Assembly (NCBI GenBank): GCA_009869945.1
Contig: WIXG01000022.1
Coordinates: 186,001 to 250,000 of the forward strand
Source of the DNA: Mesaphorura yosii
Lineage: Eukaryota; Arthropoda; Collembola; Poduromorpha; Tullbergiidae
Length of the DNA stretch: 64,000 nt
Reading direction: 5' to 3'
Numbering within the stretch: the first letter of the stretch is position 1; every line of letters starts with the position of its first letter. This document shows, one piece after another, positions 49,981 to 63,000 of the stretch. Position numbers and translations under genes: made by a program. Below the pieces are notes generated by a model. That model did no database searches, was not told the origin of the DNA, and saw nothing but the letters and a program-made list of their open reading frames with translations.

Positions 49981-52900
49981 AGACATTAAAAATAATATGC
50001 CTTCATTTTGGGCCAAAACTTTCTGAATGAGTCTTTTAATAGCTCTTACGTGTACTACTGCAACGGCAGGCAGGAATATGTGCAGTCGGCATACAGCAGC
50101 GCCTCTGTACAGCGTTTAATAACGACAATATTAAGCAAAATTAATGAGTTTAACTTGACATTAATGTTTCCAGCGAACGGAGAAGGCAGGCGTTAATTTC
50201 ACACAAAAATTGGATCAACTTGCACGAGAAGCATTAATTGTGACATGTTTCTGCTCAATTCACTGCATAAAATCGTGCAATGATCTGAATTCATCGTATT
50301 TGGCAGTGATCACCTCAGGCTTCAATCAAGGCTCAGAGAGCCAGTTCCTACGCCATGTTTACACCATCGTTCTTAAAATAGTACAGACCCAACGCGAAGT
50401 TGGGTGCAGGCGGAAAGGATCGAACATACAAACAACCGACTGACTCCGACTCAATGGCCTTCTAAACGGTCCATTTTATTTTTATACTCTTTCTACTCTG
50501 TTAAACCAAGTCGAGCGTTATCCCATACTTGTATACTGCGAGAGTAAAAGAGTTGTAGCTATAATCATCGCGGACCATTCACATAACACACGACACACGC
50601 TCCTTGGATGCAATTGTGCGCGTAAGTGTCATCATATAGCTATTTGGGGCTAAGTGATAACAATCTAGCATGAGTGCTTACAAATCCCATTATTCGCCCA
50701 TTCATTCACAATATTGAGTCAGGAAAATTTTGGCAGGCGCGGGCAGCTCGTCAACAGGTTTCATTAGATTCAGTTACACTGAAGAATTCTTGCATTGGCT
50801 TGATGGGTACGATGACGATGCTGGACAATGTAAAATGGACATGAAGAGATGAAACAAATCAAAATCTCATTTTAAATCACAAGATGGATTGACAATTTTC
50901 AAACACTGAAGTCGCATTAAAATAGAAAAGCAAAAAAACCAAAATGAAACGAGAAAAAATCAAATTTAGAGTTTTTCTCGAAAAAGCAATAAGAAAGATT
51001 TGAAACGATGCTCAAGCACGAGAGCAGCGAATGCGAGCCGAGAAGGCCAATTCTCTCAAGATTTGAGAATACATGTTCAAAGTTATAATGGAAAAAACGA
51101 AAAAAATATAATATACAAGGAGCAGTGGTGGTACAAAATTGGAATGAAAAAGAGAAAGCGAGAGATCTCGTAGCCGACTTGAGCTCGTGTCTAGCGCCGT
51201 GTTGTTGGCCTAGCATGGAGTGCAGTGGTAAAGGAATCGATGAATGTCTCGCTTGAGGAAATCCCTCAATTGAGAACAGGGATCCTGACGACAATAAATT
51301 ACGCGGATGGGCTTATATCAACCCCTCAGAAAGAAATATGGTGACAACCAGCGCAGAGAGAACGAGAAAAGTCCTGGAACTTGGAACCGAAAAACTTTAT
51401 TCGTGAACTTTCCAAACGTGAGCCTTTGAATTTGTGAGAGTGTAAGCGTCACCTACATTGAGTTCAGCGCACCAACCAACATCAAAGGCGGGCCGAGTAA
51501 AATGAAAAAATCTGTGAGCAAGAGTTCAATTCATTCAAACTTGTGTTGTGCACTGCACCATTGCACTGCTTGGTTTCTAGATTCTATGAATAAAGTCCGG
51601 ATGCAACCCGTGGCGACTTTCCTGGCAAGGCTGCCTGGCTATTTTGAAATTGAAATTATATCAATGTAAATAACGGCACTGGGCAGGCAGGAAACCTGCT
51701 TGTGTGGTATTGTCTCGGCATTCGCGAATCCAACTCACAAATTCTACTTCTGGAGTACGACCCGGCAGGCGGTATTCCTTGAACCGAGCTTCCTTTGTGC
51801 TGGTAAAGTTTAGGCTTGTCAGGAAGAGAGATTCTGGCGGGCCTTATACATTATTCACGTGTTTGGGTCAATATATCAAAATATTGTGCTGCTGCGTCTT
51901 TCGGATCTCGACTACGAACTCTGTCTTGCGGAGAGAGGAGAGGATGAGCAATGAATGATGGATTTTATTCTCTGAATTTCAATTCTCTTTGTGCTGTCTC
52001 CTTTATCTGTCGCTGGAATTGTAAAATCTAGATTCTAGCTGGGGCCATAACTCTTTGTCCGAAGCTAGACTGCTGAATGCGTTGGCGTACACTGCAGCGG
52101 AGGAGAGTAAGTAAGAAAGATTACTTGCGTCAGCCGAGTCACAACTGGGATTCAGCCATTCCACTGAACACTGAACTCTGAACTGAATTTCCATGAGCTT
52201 CTATTCCTACTCTCTGTACCCATGCAATATAAAAGAGATCCAGCGTCATGGAGCTGATTAGATTGCGTTTCGGTATGTTCTACGGATTCTAAATACTTGG
52301 GCACATTTTTCATTTGTTCAGTGAATGGAAAGCAGGGCCAGAGAAAAAGATTCATACAGAATTCAAGACTTTAGTTAAATGTTAAAGCAGTAAAATATAT
52401 CTCTCCGGTACGAATGCTGCGAATTGCGTGGTGTGCACAGATCGCTGGAGAAAGAGTAAGAATTCCGTCAGACTGGCAAAGAAAGATGGTTGGTTCGGTG
52501 AAGTGTGCAGGCAGGAAGACGAAGAAGGTAGTCGGTCGAATGTGGAAGCATCTGTGACTCCGCTGCCGGTAGCGAAAGCGGCAGAAGCCTTCGTCCGTGA
52601 ATAAGCAAGTATTACATTAAAAGTATTAAAGAAAAATACAAAAAAGAAGAGATATGTTCGTTTTGAAACTTTGCAGTGGTATCAACGGCTGGTGGCTGGT
52701 CGTGGTGGTATTTTTGCAATTCCATTGAACACGGAATTGTATGGGCAAGATAGATATGCCTTCATGTGGAAGAAAAAGGAAGAGCCAGGGCCAGGACTCA
52801 GGACTGGCGGAGCAGGCAGGCAGAGGCGAGTGCGGGTGCCGTTCGGGTCCTAAATCTTCAAGTTGAGACAAATTCTTTTATCTGCCTTACTTTTCCCCAA

Positions 52901-55900
52901 CAAAGATAGATTAGCCCATTTTTGCAATTTTCCCTGTCTACATTGCCCCTCGTAAGTCTTCCTGAGTTATTGCTTTTCTGAATCTCCACGGACTTAAGAA
53001 ACAGAGAAGAGCAGGAGCCCAATAAGACCCTACAAGATGGAACGCCAAAAGACCGGCCAAGAGAAAGTCTGGACTCTTGCGCGCCAGGCCTGCGATTCAC
53101 GCTATTTCTATATTATATTTCCAAGTCGAGAATATTTATGTAGGAACAGGAAGGCAGCGCAAGGCACCACAACCTCGCCGCATCGCACCACGGCGGAGAA
53201 AGGCGCCCGAGTAGAAAGAGACAGCGCATATTTTATAGCCACAGAGTGCTGTGCAGATACACGAGAAACGAAATCTTTGCCACTAATGGTATTAAACTAA
53301 GATATAATTTTATTTTTTCATAACATGGAAATTCTGTTATTTAACAAGTATTATCAAATGCGCAGAATTCCCTTTTAAGTCGGGCAGTGCAAGAAATAAT
53401 TCTCTGCTGTCGCAGCAATGCATAGCATTGCCATGTTCTGAAAATGATGTGGGCACGGGCATGGCTGCGAATTCAGCCGATCTTTAAAAATGCGGGTTTC
53501 TGTTTGTGCACAAAACTCGGATGATTTTGCCAAGTTTCTTTGCGAAGAAAAGTAGGAAGTGGAATGCGCAACAAAGGCACGTTGGCGGTGGGAGCAGCCG
53601 CCGCCTTCCCGCACGATTCCAAGGGTGTCATTCATCTTCCTGCATTCTATTTTCTCGGGTGCCGGCTTTGTACCGCTGTTCCTGCGTGCTGCTGGTACGA
53701 AGTTGCAATTTAAGTGTGTACGCAGAACGCAAGAAAAAGATGGTATCCTACTTTGTCGAAGAAAAATTCTACGCACAGCACAGCAGACGAGGAAAAGTCT
53801 TAGTTGGGCTTCTTCTTAAGTCCTGCCTAAGTTATAGCTTTTTCTCTCAGGAGCTGACAATGGGTTTGTTTGAGTTATTTTTCGTTGGCTAAAAAGGCGC
53901 TTCTGCTGCTGCTACTGGGTAAGTGAACCAGTAGTAGTCCCGTACGTGTCTTCTTTTGTTCCTGGCAAAGTAATAAGTCTGCTGGCATCTAATATTTCCT
54001 TCTTGTTAAGCGAGTCGGATGGAGTCAGAGGAGCCGTATTTTATTGTATAATTCCAACAATAATATTTCTGGACACATGAGAAATGGTTTAAATCCTCGA
54101 CAGAGTTAACGTTACAGTTGCTGCTGCTTCGTATACAGCGTCTCATGGTTAAGTACGTAACAGCAATTCTTTACACCAAAGTCATATCGTCATTACACCT
54201 CTTTGCCTGCCTTTGCCTCATTACATTACTGACTTTGCCTCAATTGCATTGAAGTGGAAGCAATCCAAGGTGCAGGCCGTGCAGGTTCATTGTTAGAAGA
54301 TAAAGATGGGCGAACACGACAATTTCATATTAAGAATGAAAAGGATGAAAACAGTGACAATATTTTTCCATTAAAATAAAGTGTTGGATGCAGAAAACGT
54401 CAAGCCGTTGTAATTTAGTCATCATTCAATATGAGTTATTGCTTCAATGCAGACAAGTGAATGCACGCACATAAGCATGACTCCATAAGCACTCAAGCTT
54501 GAGTAATCATATCACTGTTTGCTTTGCCTCAATCTAAATGCTGTCGATTACTCCGTCAAATTATTCCAACATCACCACTCAAATTTAAACTAGAAGTTAG
54601 TTTAGATTGATATATTCGTGGACGCAGAGCTAACGTTCTTAGTTATATAATGCATCGAATTATTTGGAAGGTTAAGGGCGTTTCTTTGCTGTGAGCAAAA
54701 TATTCAAGTAGAGCTTGAAGCTCGGCAAATTTTAATTTTAAATTTGAATCTAAGGCACGAATACGTAATTTTATTTATGCTTACGCGTGCGGAGCGGACG
54801 CGTATGCGCAGCACAGCCTGTGCTTGTATTGATACTGGCATGCCATGCCAAGTGTGGCTTAAATATCGGAGATGATTTATAATATAATCTCTCTTCCGTG
54901 TACACACTGCGAGAAAATAATAGGCTCCTTGCCATATTCGAATAAATTTCCGCCTTGTGCATGGAAATCCAAAAATTTTGCAGCGCGAGCTGTTCGTAAT
55001 GACAAAGTGTAAGCAAATGGAAAACGGCAAAGGGTGCGGGTGCCTGCCTTCACTTGCTTGCATAATGCGGACGTGGATTTATATTTTGTTGTGTGCGTCG
55101 GGCACTGCAAACTACAGCGAAGATTAAAAACGAATCAGAACCGAGAGCGCAATGTTGTGTCGGAAATCGAGTCGAAAGAGAGGAGAATAAGAAAGAGTTA
55201 TTGTGTTGTAACATATCGCGACCCGCATGATTTACGAGTTGAAGACTAATGATCATTTTTAACACAAAATAGAAAGAAGGAGAGAAACTATTGATTTCTC
55301 ATTACAGTACGCGTGCACTCGAGACGACGACGGCTGCAAGAGAATCGCGGCATCGCATGCAAATACTTTATGCAATCTGCGAGTCGCGCATTCTGTAACT
55401 AAACACGAAAATGCAAATCAATAACATTAAGTGCAAGGATCGTTTTCAAGTGCTGCTAGCTAGATGTTAGCAATCGCATTGCTGGAGAAATATTTAAACC
55501 GAGATTATTGAACGAACTAGCGGAAGGCGTTCGTTGTTTTCATTAGTTGTGATACATCATAGAACGTTCAACCGGGTCGAACTCCATTCCGAGGCCGTGC
55601 AAACGCAAACAACGCTTCATTTCAACCAGTCAAAATCTGGAATCTTGGTAGAAATTTACGAACTGCTCAGCAGTCACCAGTGCATTGCTTACACAAAGGA
55701 TGAGACAATTGGCTCACTTTCATTTCATTTAGTTTGGATCGGACCCAAGAGAATTTTTGCACACCATATCTACGCTGCAGCAAGCAGCAGCAGTTGAGAG
55801 TGTCGTACATTTTGCCATGCACGTTTCAAGAGCATTCCGACCACCATACGTACATACGCATATGATTAAAAGACAAAGATAAAACAATCAGAACCTCAGC

Positions 55901-56478
55901 CTGGCTTGAGGCAACGAGCATTGCATAAAGCTGTACCCAAACCATGAGTATACGGTGCATGGTGCCCAATTAAAAGGTTCGGGTTCGTCTTTTCTGCGTA
56001 AATCTGAATTCAGATCCATATCCCTGCATTTCCATATTCATTGGGCTCCGCATGTGTTAAGTAGATTATCATACCATTCACTATTCTTTTAGCGGCAGTG
56101 CCTTTCTGTTTGGCTGTAGGACAATTGAGAATATTAAGAAACCCATTCGATGAATTTATTTGATTGTTTTAACTCATCGCAATTTATCCTGCGTGTAATT
56201 CTGCCCGTACAGGTGGTGATACTTTATTGCTGTCGTATATAAACTTTGTGGATGCACAGTAGGCACTTGCATCTTCATAAGTATTCCTCATTCTCCTTTG
56301 TAACCTAAGGCTGCATGATGGCAGCCGCCGTCGCTACGCTGTACAATGTATTGAAGGATCGAGTCACAAATACCTGCGTAAGAAATTGTGTACTGATGAA
56401 ACCAAATTAACTGGTTTGTCACAGCAGGCTAATCGAATAAAATTTGAAGGCCTTTGCCTGCCTGCATACCTAATTCTC
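49981..56478. other. Non-coding intergenic DNA, no gene seen
   Basis: No supported gene. 50900-51170 is purine-rich on the + strand and produces long but meaningless Phe/Ser frames on the - strand. CAGGCAGG occurs at 50067, 51684, 52508 and 52813, and its complement at 56457. A TATATAAA at about 56236 has no clear initiator. Confidence 0.5.
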
Positions 56479-56493
56479 ATTGCATTGCATTGC
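56479..56493. repeat. (ATTGC)3 tandem pentamer
   Basis: Three perfect units. This is the reverse complement of the AATGC family found at 6707-6721. Confidence 0.7.
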
Positions 56494-58498
56494 GCTTCTT
56501 ACGCTAATTTAATCAGACTGACCGAGCAGCCAAATTCAGAAACAGGCTCGCTCAACTCTCTCGTCTGGCAACTAAACAATGGTCGCCACATTTTCATTCG
56601 AAAAGCAAGACAATTGAAAAAAACTGGAAGTAAGATGTTTGGCTGGTTGCTTGTTTTCGAATTCAGAGTCTGCGCCTACGAAGGACTCGCATCTTAAGCA
56701 AGGCAAGTTGTGTAATGCTAGCGGTTGGCAGTTGGTAGTCTCTGCTATAAATTCAATTGTCTCGAATTTTTCTTACATTTTGCTGGTGCTGGCTCCTGTC
56801 CTGAATCTCGACATCGCGTTAGCGGGTTGACAGTGCCAGTTGTCTTCGGGGCAATAACAGATGAACTCCAACAATGGAAACGCAACAGACTAACTTTTTT
56901 GTTCTAAGATCGTATCAAAGTATTTTCACAAAAAATCAAATGGAGTCGCTTGAAATGCCAAAAAATTTCAACCCAAAACGGTCAAAATAAAAAAACGACA
57001 CACGGTATGCAGTGCACCGAAGCCTAAATACTTTAAAATAATATGTCAATGTCTTGAGCAAGAACAAAAACTGATGCTAAACTGAGATAACGTCTTAGTT
57101 TCGGTTGACAGCAAAGAATTGTGCGAGAAAAATGAAAATGGATCCTTGTAAGTACTCAGTTTCAGTAGCGCAAAGCATTGCTTGCCTTGGTCTGGCACGA
57201 GCTTCATAATATTTCCCTTACTCTTGGTCTTGATTTTGGTCTAGGTCCATGACGCCACAATATGAAGGGTTTTCGCTTTCTGTACCGCAAAACAAGAACC
57301 TAAATACATTATTTATTATTAGCCTTTTTGGTTGCTGGACGAATTTAGGCGAACCGCTCCCGAGGCAGGCTTTGAGCCAGGAGAGAAAGGTGCATCTTGC
57401 ACGCAGAAAGAGGAAGAGGAGAGGACTTAAGGGCAACTATAGTGATCGAGCCAGTAGGATCAAGGAATTAGGATTCAGAATCTTGGCAATGCCGTCGGTT
57501 CAAAATGTAAATCTCAAGTCTAATTATATGAGGAAGGGTTTGACGTGTTTACAGCATTATAATGCGGGAAACGAGATCATTATTTTATTGCTTCGTAAAT
57601 CACTCCTCCGTCTACAAACGGTGATGTTCAAATTCCTCTTAATGCCAAACCTGCGAGGACCACAGCCACAATTCACCTTCACTTTGCATTAGAATGCGTG
57701 GGTAGCAAATAGCGAAATAGTAAAGAATGAATCAAAACTCTACTGCCACTGGCAGGACTCCGTTTAGGATGCCGCTGGATAATTAAGTGCAGAGACTGAG
57801 TTATCTGTAGCGAAGCTGCCTGTTCAGGCCGCGCGAGTACGTGACCATTTTTGCAACGATCTTCCAATCTTGTTTTTTACATCTTCCAATTAACAATCAT
57901 TGAAGCACTCTCTTGCCTGGTGCTCATTCCTCTTGGCAAACGGCAAAATGCTGCGGCCATGCTCTTTCTGCTACCATACAAAGTGATAATGATAAGACTT
58001 AATTAACAAAAGATGTAAACGAGCGATTGCGTTGTAATATATAACTATATTATATTAAATACTTGTTTAACTTGTACATCGTGACGGTTGAGGCTTGCGT
58101 GGTGTTCCGAAAAGAGTTAATAAGTCTTCTGAGTATTCGTTTCGTTCCGTGTTCGGAGACGCAACATGGAATTGGAATGAAAATGAGCAGTGAGCAAGTG
58201 AGAGCATAAATAAGATCAAAGGTAAATGCCAAGAGGCAAGAACAGAGCAGGAATCCTGTTGCAAGTATCGAACCCTGGCACAATGCAGCAGTGAAAAGCT
58301 GGTCTTGGTGATTTCCCGTGTCGTGGAAATTGTAGTTACGGGCAAGAGATGGAAATTTATAACAACGAGTAATATATCAAAGGTAGCAGGAGCAGTATCA
58401 TATTATATAATATATTGTGCAAAGTGGAAATAGAAAAAAGTTATGCAAGAGCTACACAAGTCTGAATCCCAATATACGTGCATTGGTGCTCAAGCAGT

Positions 58499-58524
58499 GG
58501 TCGGGTCGGTTGGTCGGTCGGTCG
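58499..58524. repeat. Imperfect GGTC tetramer repeat
   Basis: GGTCGGGTCGGTTGGTCGGT continues as further GGTC units to 58524. The variants within it suggest an old microsatellite. Confidence 0.6.
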
Positions 58525-59987
58525 TAGTGGTGCTTCCATTCTGTACGTGGAATGCAGCATGGGTTCCCCTTGCGAAGGGAATTCTTTTTCTTTCCAAGCC
58601 GTGACTACGCTGCTCTTCTTGGCTTTCAGCCATTTCGATTTTCTGACAGTGATTAATTGACGACGTAGGGTCGCCATTCCTCTGATGGATTTTCTAAGCT
58701 GAGCGAGCATCCAATCTGCTGCACACAGCACGCAGTGGCTCTCGCATGTGTTGCCTTGCTAAGCAAAATTCAAACTCATATTTTATCCAAAATGTAATGC
58801 GATGCAAAAATTCGCCTTTAATTTAGAATACCTGTGAGGTGAGCCAAGAAAAAATAATAAAATACACTCTCGCATCATAATATTGTGTACAGTGAATGGG
58901 AAATGCCTCCTTCACCTTTGCTATGCACATGGCTCGGCGAAATGTTCAAACGGTCGTGTTGCTGGACTGCTGCATACGAACAGGCGAATTATTCATAATC
59001 CGGCCAACGTGCTGCTCGTAATGACATGCATCATTTGAAATTTATAAAATAAAAAATAGAGACTTCCCGTTGATTCTCATCAAACTCGGTTCGCCTCAAG
59101 ATTAAAGTATGCGTGACCCTTTATGGGATTTCTGTCTGAGAAAAGTGGCTGTCACGAACATTCGGAATTTTTTTAGTATGCGTTCGTGTCCGTGCCACAC
59201 TGCATCTGAGATGTGCGCTTGAATTATGAATGACAGGACCAAGCGCCAAGCATGACTGACAACTCAATATCGGATGAATGAAATGAAGACCATACCATGC
59301 GATGTTGTGAGTTGGGGACAATTTCTTGGCCTATTATGTTTAACTTATTTAGAGGAAGAAATTCGCACGACGGCCCAACGGAGTCTTGCCTTATTGTGAC
59401 AAGTCACGGAAGCGTGACACACGAAAAATGTGGTACGAGCGCAATTGTTTCATTTATGTCTGTGTTTTGTATTTGTATGTACAAATTCAAAATAGCTTGT
59501 CCTTGATTATTGAGTGCATGAAACTAGGAAGAAATCGAATAATTTGCAGGACAGGAGTTCAGAATCCCATAAGGAATCTCATTTCAATGCCAATGCAAAT
59601 ATTATTGACTCCAGTGAATCCTCGCTAGTTCCAGTTTCACTTGGAACTAGAAAACGGTGCTTATAAACATTTTACAGTCGCAATAGGATAAGTCAAGTGG
59701 GCAGTTTAAGGGATAATAATGTCTCTTGCACTCGCCATGTATGTATAATCTAGCGCCTACGCTTTCTATCAACGGAGGCCGATTTACTATGATCGTGTTA
59801 TGAAAGATTTAAAAATATTCTAATGACTTTGGAAGTATTTCTGATTTTGTAGAAGAACCGCCTGGCGAAATACTAATGCTTATTTTAGCAATTCAATTTT
59901 TAATTACTTGCAAGAACAGAGGAGGTTTAGCAAATGTTTACCACGATCAAATCTTCCTTTAATGATTTGTGGCTCAGATTTCTCCAA

Positions 59988-60006
59988 GCAGGCAGGCAGG
60001 CGGGCA
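59988..60006. repeat. (GGCA) short tandem repeat containing CAGGCAGG
   Basis: GCAGGCAGGCAGGCGGGCA contains two overlapping CAGGCAGG octamers (59989 and 59993). It is the longest of many copies of this motif in the window. Confidence 0.6.
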
Positions 60007-63000
60007 CAGTCAAAGTTAAAAAGGATTAAGGTTAAAGAATAAACTCGTTGGGATCGTAAAAATAATTATAATTTCATCAATTCAGTGCTGACCACGTGAG
60101 TATCCTTTTCCCGACTGAACATAGAATTAGCATTGATACTTTATGATTCCTGCGTACATGTGTACAGGCAAGGCCGAAGTGTAGTAGTTTGGTGGTGAGA
60201 TAATGATATGAAGTGCGTACGATGTGTATCAAGCTGAGTTTAGTGGCAGTTGAATCTGTTTTTTGAATCGGGCAGGCGTTTGCAATCCTCCTTAAAGTGT
60301 CAGCAATAATCGTAAAAGTCGACCGTAATGGCATTTTCTATGAAGACTGCATCATTCTTGCTTGCTACTTTACCATACGCGGAGCATTGCATGGCCATGG
60401 CTTGTGGTGTAAAAAACTGCGAACTGAGTTCTGCCTTGTGCCGTATGTTGTCTTTCCTTTCTTTTTTTATAGATCTTCAATTCTTTCAAACAGCTTGCCT
60501 TCGCCATTCGACGGGATCACAGCAGACCAGCGCTGTATAAAATATGTGCAAACATATCTCATTCATTCACTCACCCGACGACTTAAATCTTTTCAACTCG
60601 AGTGCGACTCTTGAGATTGACTCGCGACAGTCGCAAACACCTTTTTATGAACCAAATTTCAAAAGAAAGTAAATTCTTTGAGATTTTCTTACTTTTATGA
60701 CGACGTTAAGAAAAATGGATTTATGATGTCCTTTATGGCTTTCACTCGACCACTTCGGTCTGGTGATGTCTCACAAGCATAATTTCATGCATGGAAGTGA
60801 AAGAACAAAAGTCACGAATGAAATAACGAAAGCTCAAAAGGAAGGGTACTTCTTGAAAAGTCTTTCTAAAAACCAAGAGTTAACTCTGTATCCAAGTTTA
60901 AGCCAGTAATTAATTTTATGCGTACAAATACAAAACACATTCTTAATAATTGTAAAGTTGATTCATACATTGCCGAGAATACAATTCATTTCCCAGCATC
61001 TAGAGTCCCAGAGTGTATGCGGCAGATTCGGCACCTCGAGTCGAACCAAATCACCACGGCCATACCAGCGGCTCTTCCGTGAAAGAGTTCCGCTCCTGAA
61101 CAAAGTATTTTTGTGAAACTGGTTTTACAGATACGATGGAGAGAGAACGCGGCGCGCCCTTCCAGAGATTCGTGAAACCTTCTCGCTGACAACCTCTTCG
61201 ACTGACTTTCTCTGGATGGCGCGCATGGAACCATGAACCAGTTCGTGTTTACTTTGTTTCTTTGTAGTTGTGATCTACAAGCTTCCTTGGCTATTCAGTT
61301 AACATTTGAGTTGATCATGCACTCAATGGCCCGAATTTACGTTGTTGAGACTTAACGGTAAAGTCATAAGCGTGTCGTGTATCATTTAGTTTATTAAGCA
61401 GTCTGCTTAAATTAAATTAAATCCAAGCGAATAGTATCCCGTTCAGCTGCAGGCAACTAATGACGATGCTTGTATTTAATTCAATTTGATCAAGGGTGTC
61501 AGACTGCATTTGCCCGGCATTTACTCCAAAGGATATGTGATAATTGCATCGTATTTGACTTCAACGAAGAAGTCAATTCTTTTAATTCCACAGGGAATTT
61601 CTTCAGATCTTTAACTCTGTTCGCTAACATTTAAGCAGCACCACTGAAGCATATGCACAGCTTAACAATGTTATCACAAATCAGAATAATTTGAAACAAG
61701 AGGATCAACGGATGATGGTCAGCATTTGTTGCCTTACTTGATTTTGAGCAAGTGAAAAAGCAATAATTCTTTTTTGAAAGGAATCAAACCAACCCTAAAA
61801 CACGAGTTACATTCGCGTTCATATTCGAAGAAGGACGCCAATGACCTACGGGGCTACGCGATAAATCAAATTGTTACGTTACGCTGATTCGCTTAAAATT
61901 CTAGTATGCAGGAGAAAAACGTGATGCGTGATGTGAGAATTTCACAAAACTCAAATGAATACACAATCGAGTGCATAAGGCGGATAAGGACTGAAGCAAT
62001 GCTTTGGATTAAAATGCACGAGCAAAATTTTAAAGCGTCAAAATTGTGAATTCAAGTCAAATTTGAATGGGATAAATAATTTTACTTTCAAGCACGCCAT
62101 TAGATTACAGAATCAAGTCTCAAAAGACAGCCCGGCGCAAGGCACGGCAATTCTGACAAGAAAAAGAAAGGCGTGACTATGCACGAAGCATTTCCTTTAA
62201 AATTCCTTATTCAGATTCACCGTTCGTGTGTTTACAAATTACAATTAAAATGAAGAGTAAGGAGTAGACGAAATGCGAACAATTTGAATCATTGTTTGCT
62301 GTTTGCGCAACAATTTGTGAGTTTTTGCTCTGAACCAATAAAAGAAAGGATTCACTTGCGTACCGATTGATTAGCTCCAACAGACTCCAATTCACAAGTG
62401 GCTGTCCTTCACGAATTCTAAAATTAAACTCCAAAGATCCAATCTATTATTCTGCTCCACTTAGAATCGACACTCAGCACTTCACTTGCGTCAGGGCCTT
62501 CTTCACTCAAACAGATTTGTAATCTTGTGTCTCGCGCTTGATAAAATTTACTTCTGCACAGATCAATGCCAAAGTCAACTAACAGTTAAGTCCCAGAGTC
62601 CGTCTCCAGGCAGCACAATTTTGATACTGTTAGGTGAGCAGTCAGTTTGTAACTGTACCTATTGTATCAGGCAACTAAAAAATCCAAGAATTAGCTGTGT
62701 TCGTCCTGAAATCCCAAAGTGTCATAAAGTTTTACAATTTTTGAATTTTATTCCATCATTTAAGCCGTATTTCAGAGGGGATTTTTCATTAGTGACCCAG
62801 TTTTTAGTCAAAACAGGCAGCAATTGCATGGCACATGACGCATTGTAAAAAACCAAGCGATGGCTGAGCATCTATGTACCTGAGCTTGAGCTCTGTTCAA
62901 ATTACGTCTGGTATCCTACACAACATGAAATAGTTGGGGACACTTTTTTACGTTTTTATGATCCCATTGTAAAAAGATTGTAAAAGTTGATTGATACTTT

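Noticed and set aside
50917-51294. 125-residue frame on the minus strand rich in Phe and Ser
   Set aside because: Generated by a purine-rich plus strand; no domain or splice context.
53375-53776. 133-residue frame on the minus strand, with overlapping frames on the plus strand
   Set aside because: Longest type of chance frame in the window; mutually overlapping frames on both strands and no family resemblance.
56234-56243. TATATAAA as a possible promoter
   Set aside because: No TCAKTY initiator about 30 bases downstream and no gene follows.
58260-58280. Minus-strand GGGTTCGATAC resembling a tRNA T-arm
   Set aside because: The flanking bases do not form the five-base-pair T stem and no other tRNA arm is seen.
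58400-58413. Perfect 14-base palindrome ATATTATATAATAT
   Set aside because: Pure AT palindromes of this size are expected in such AT-rich DNA.
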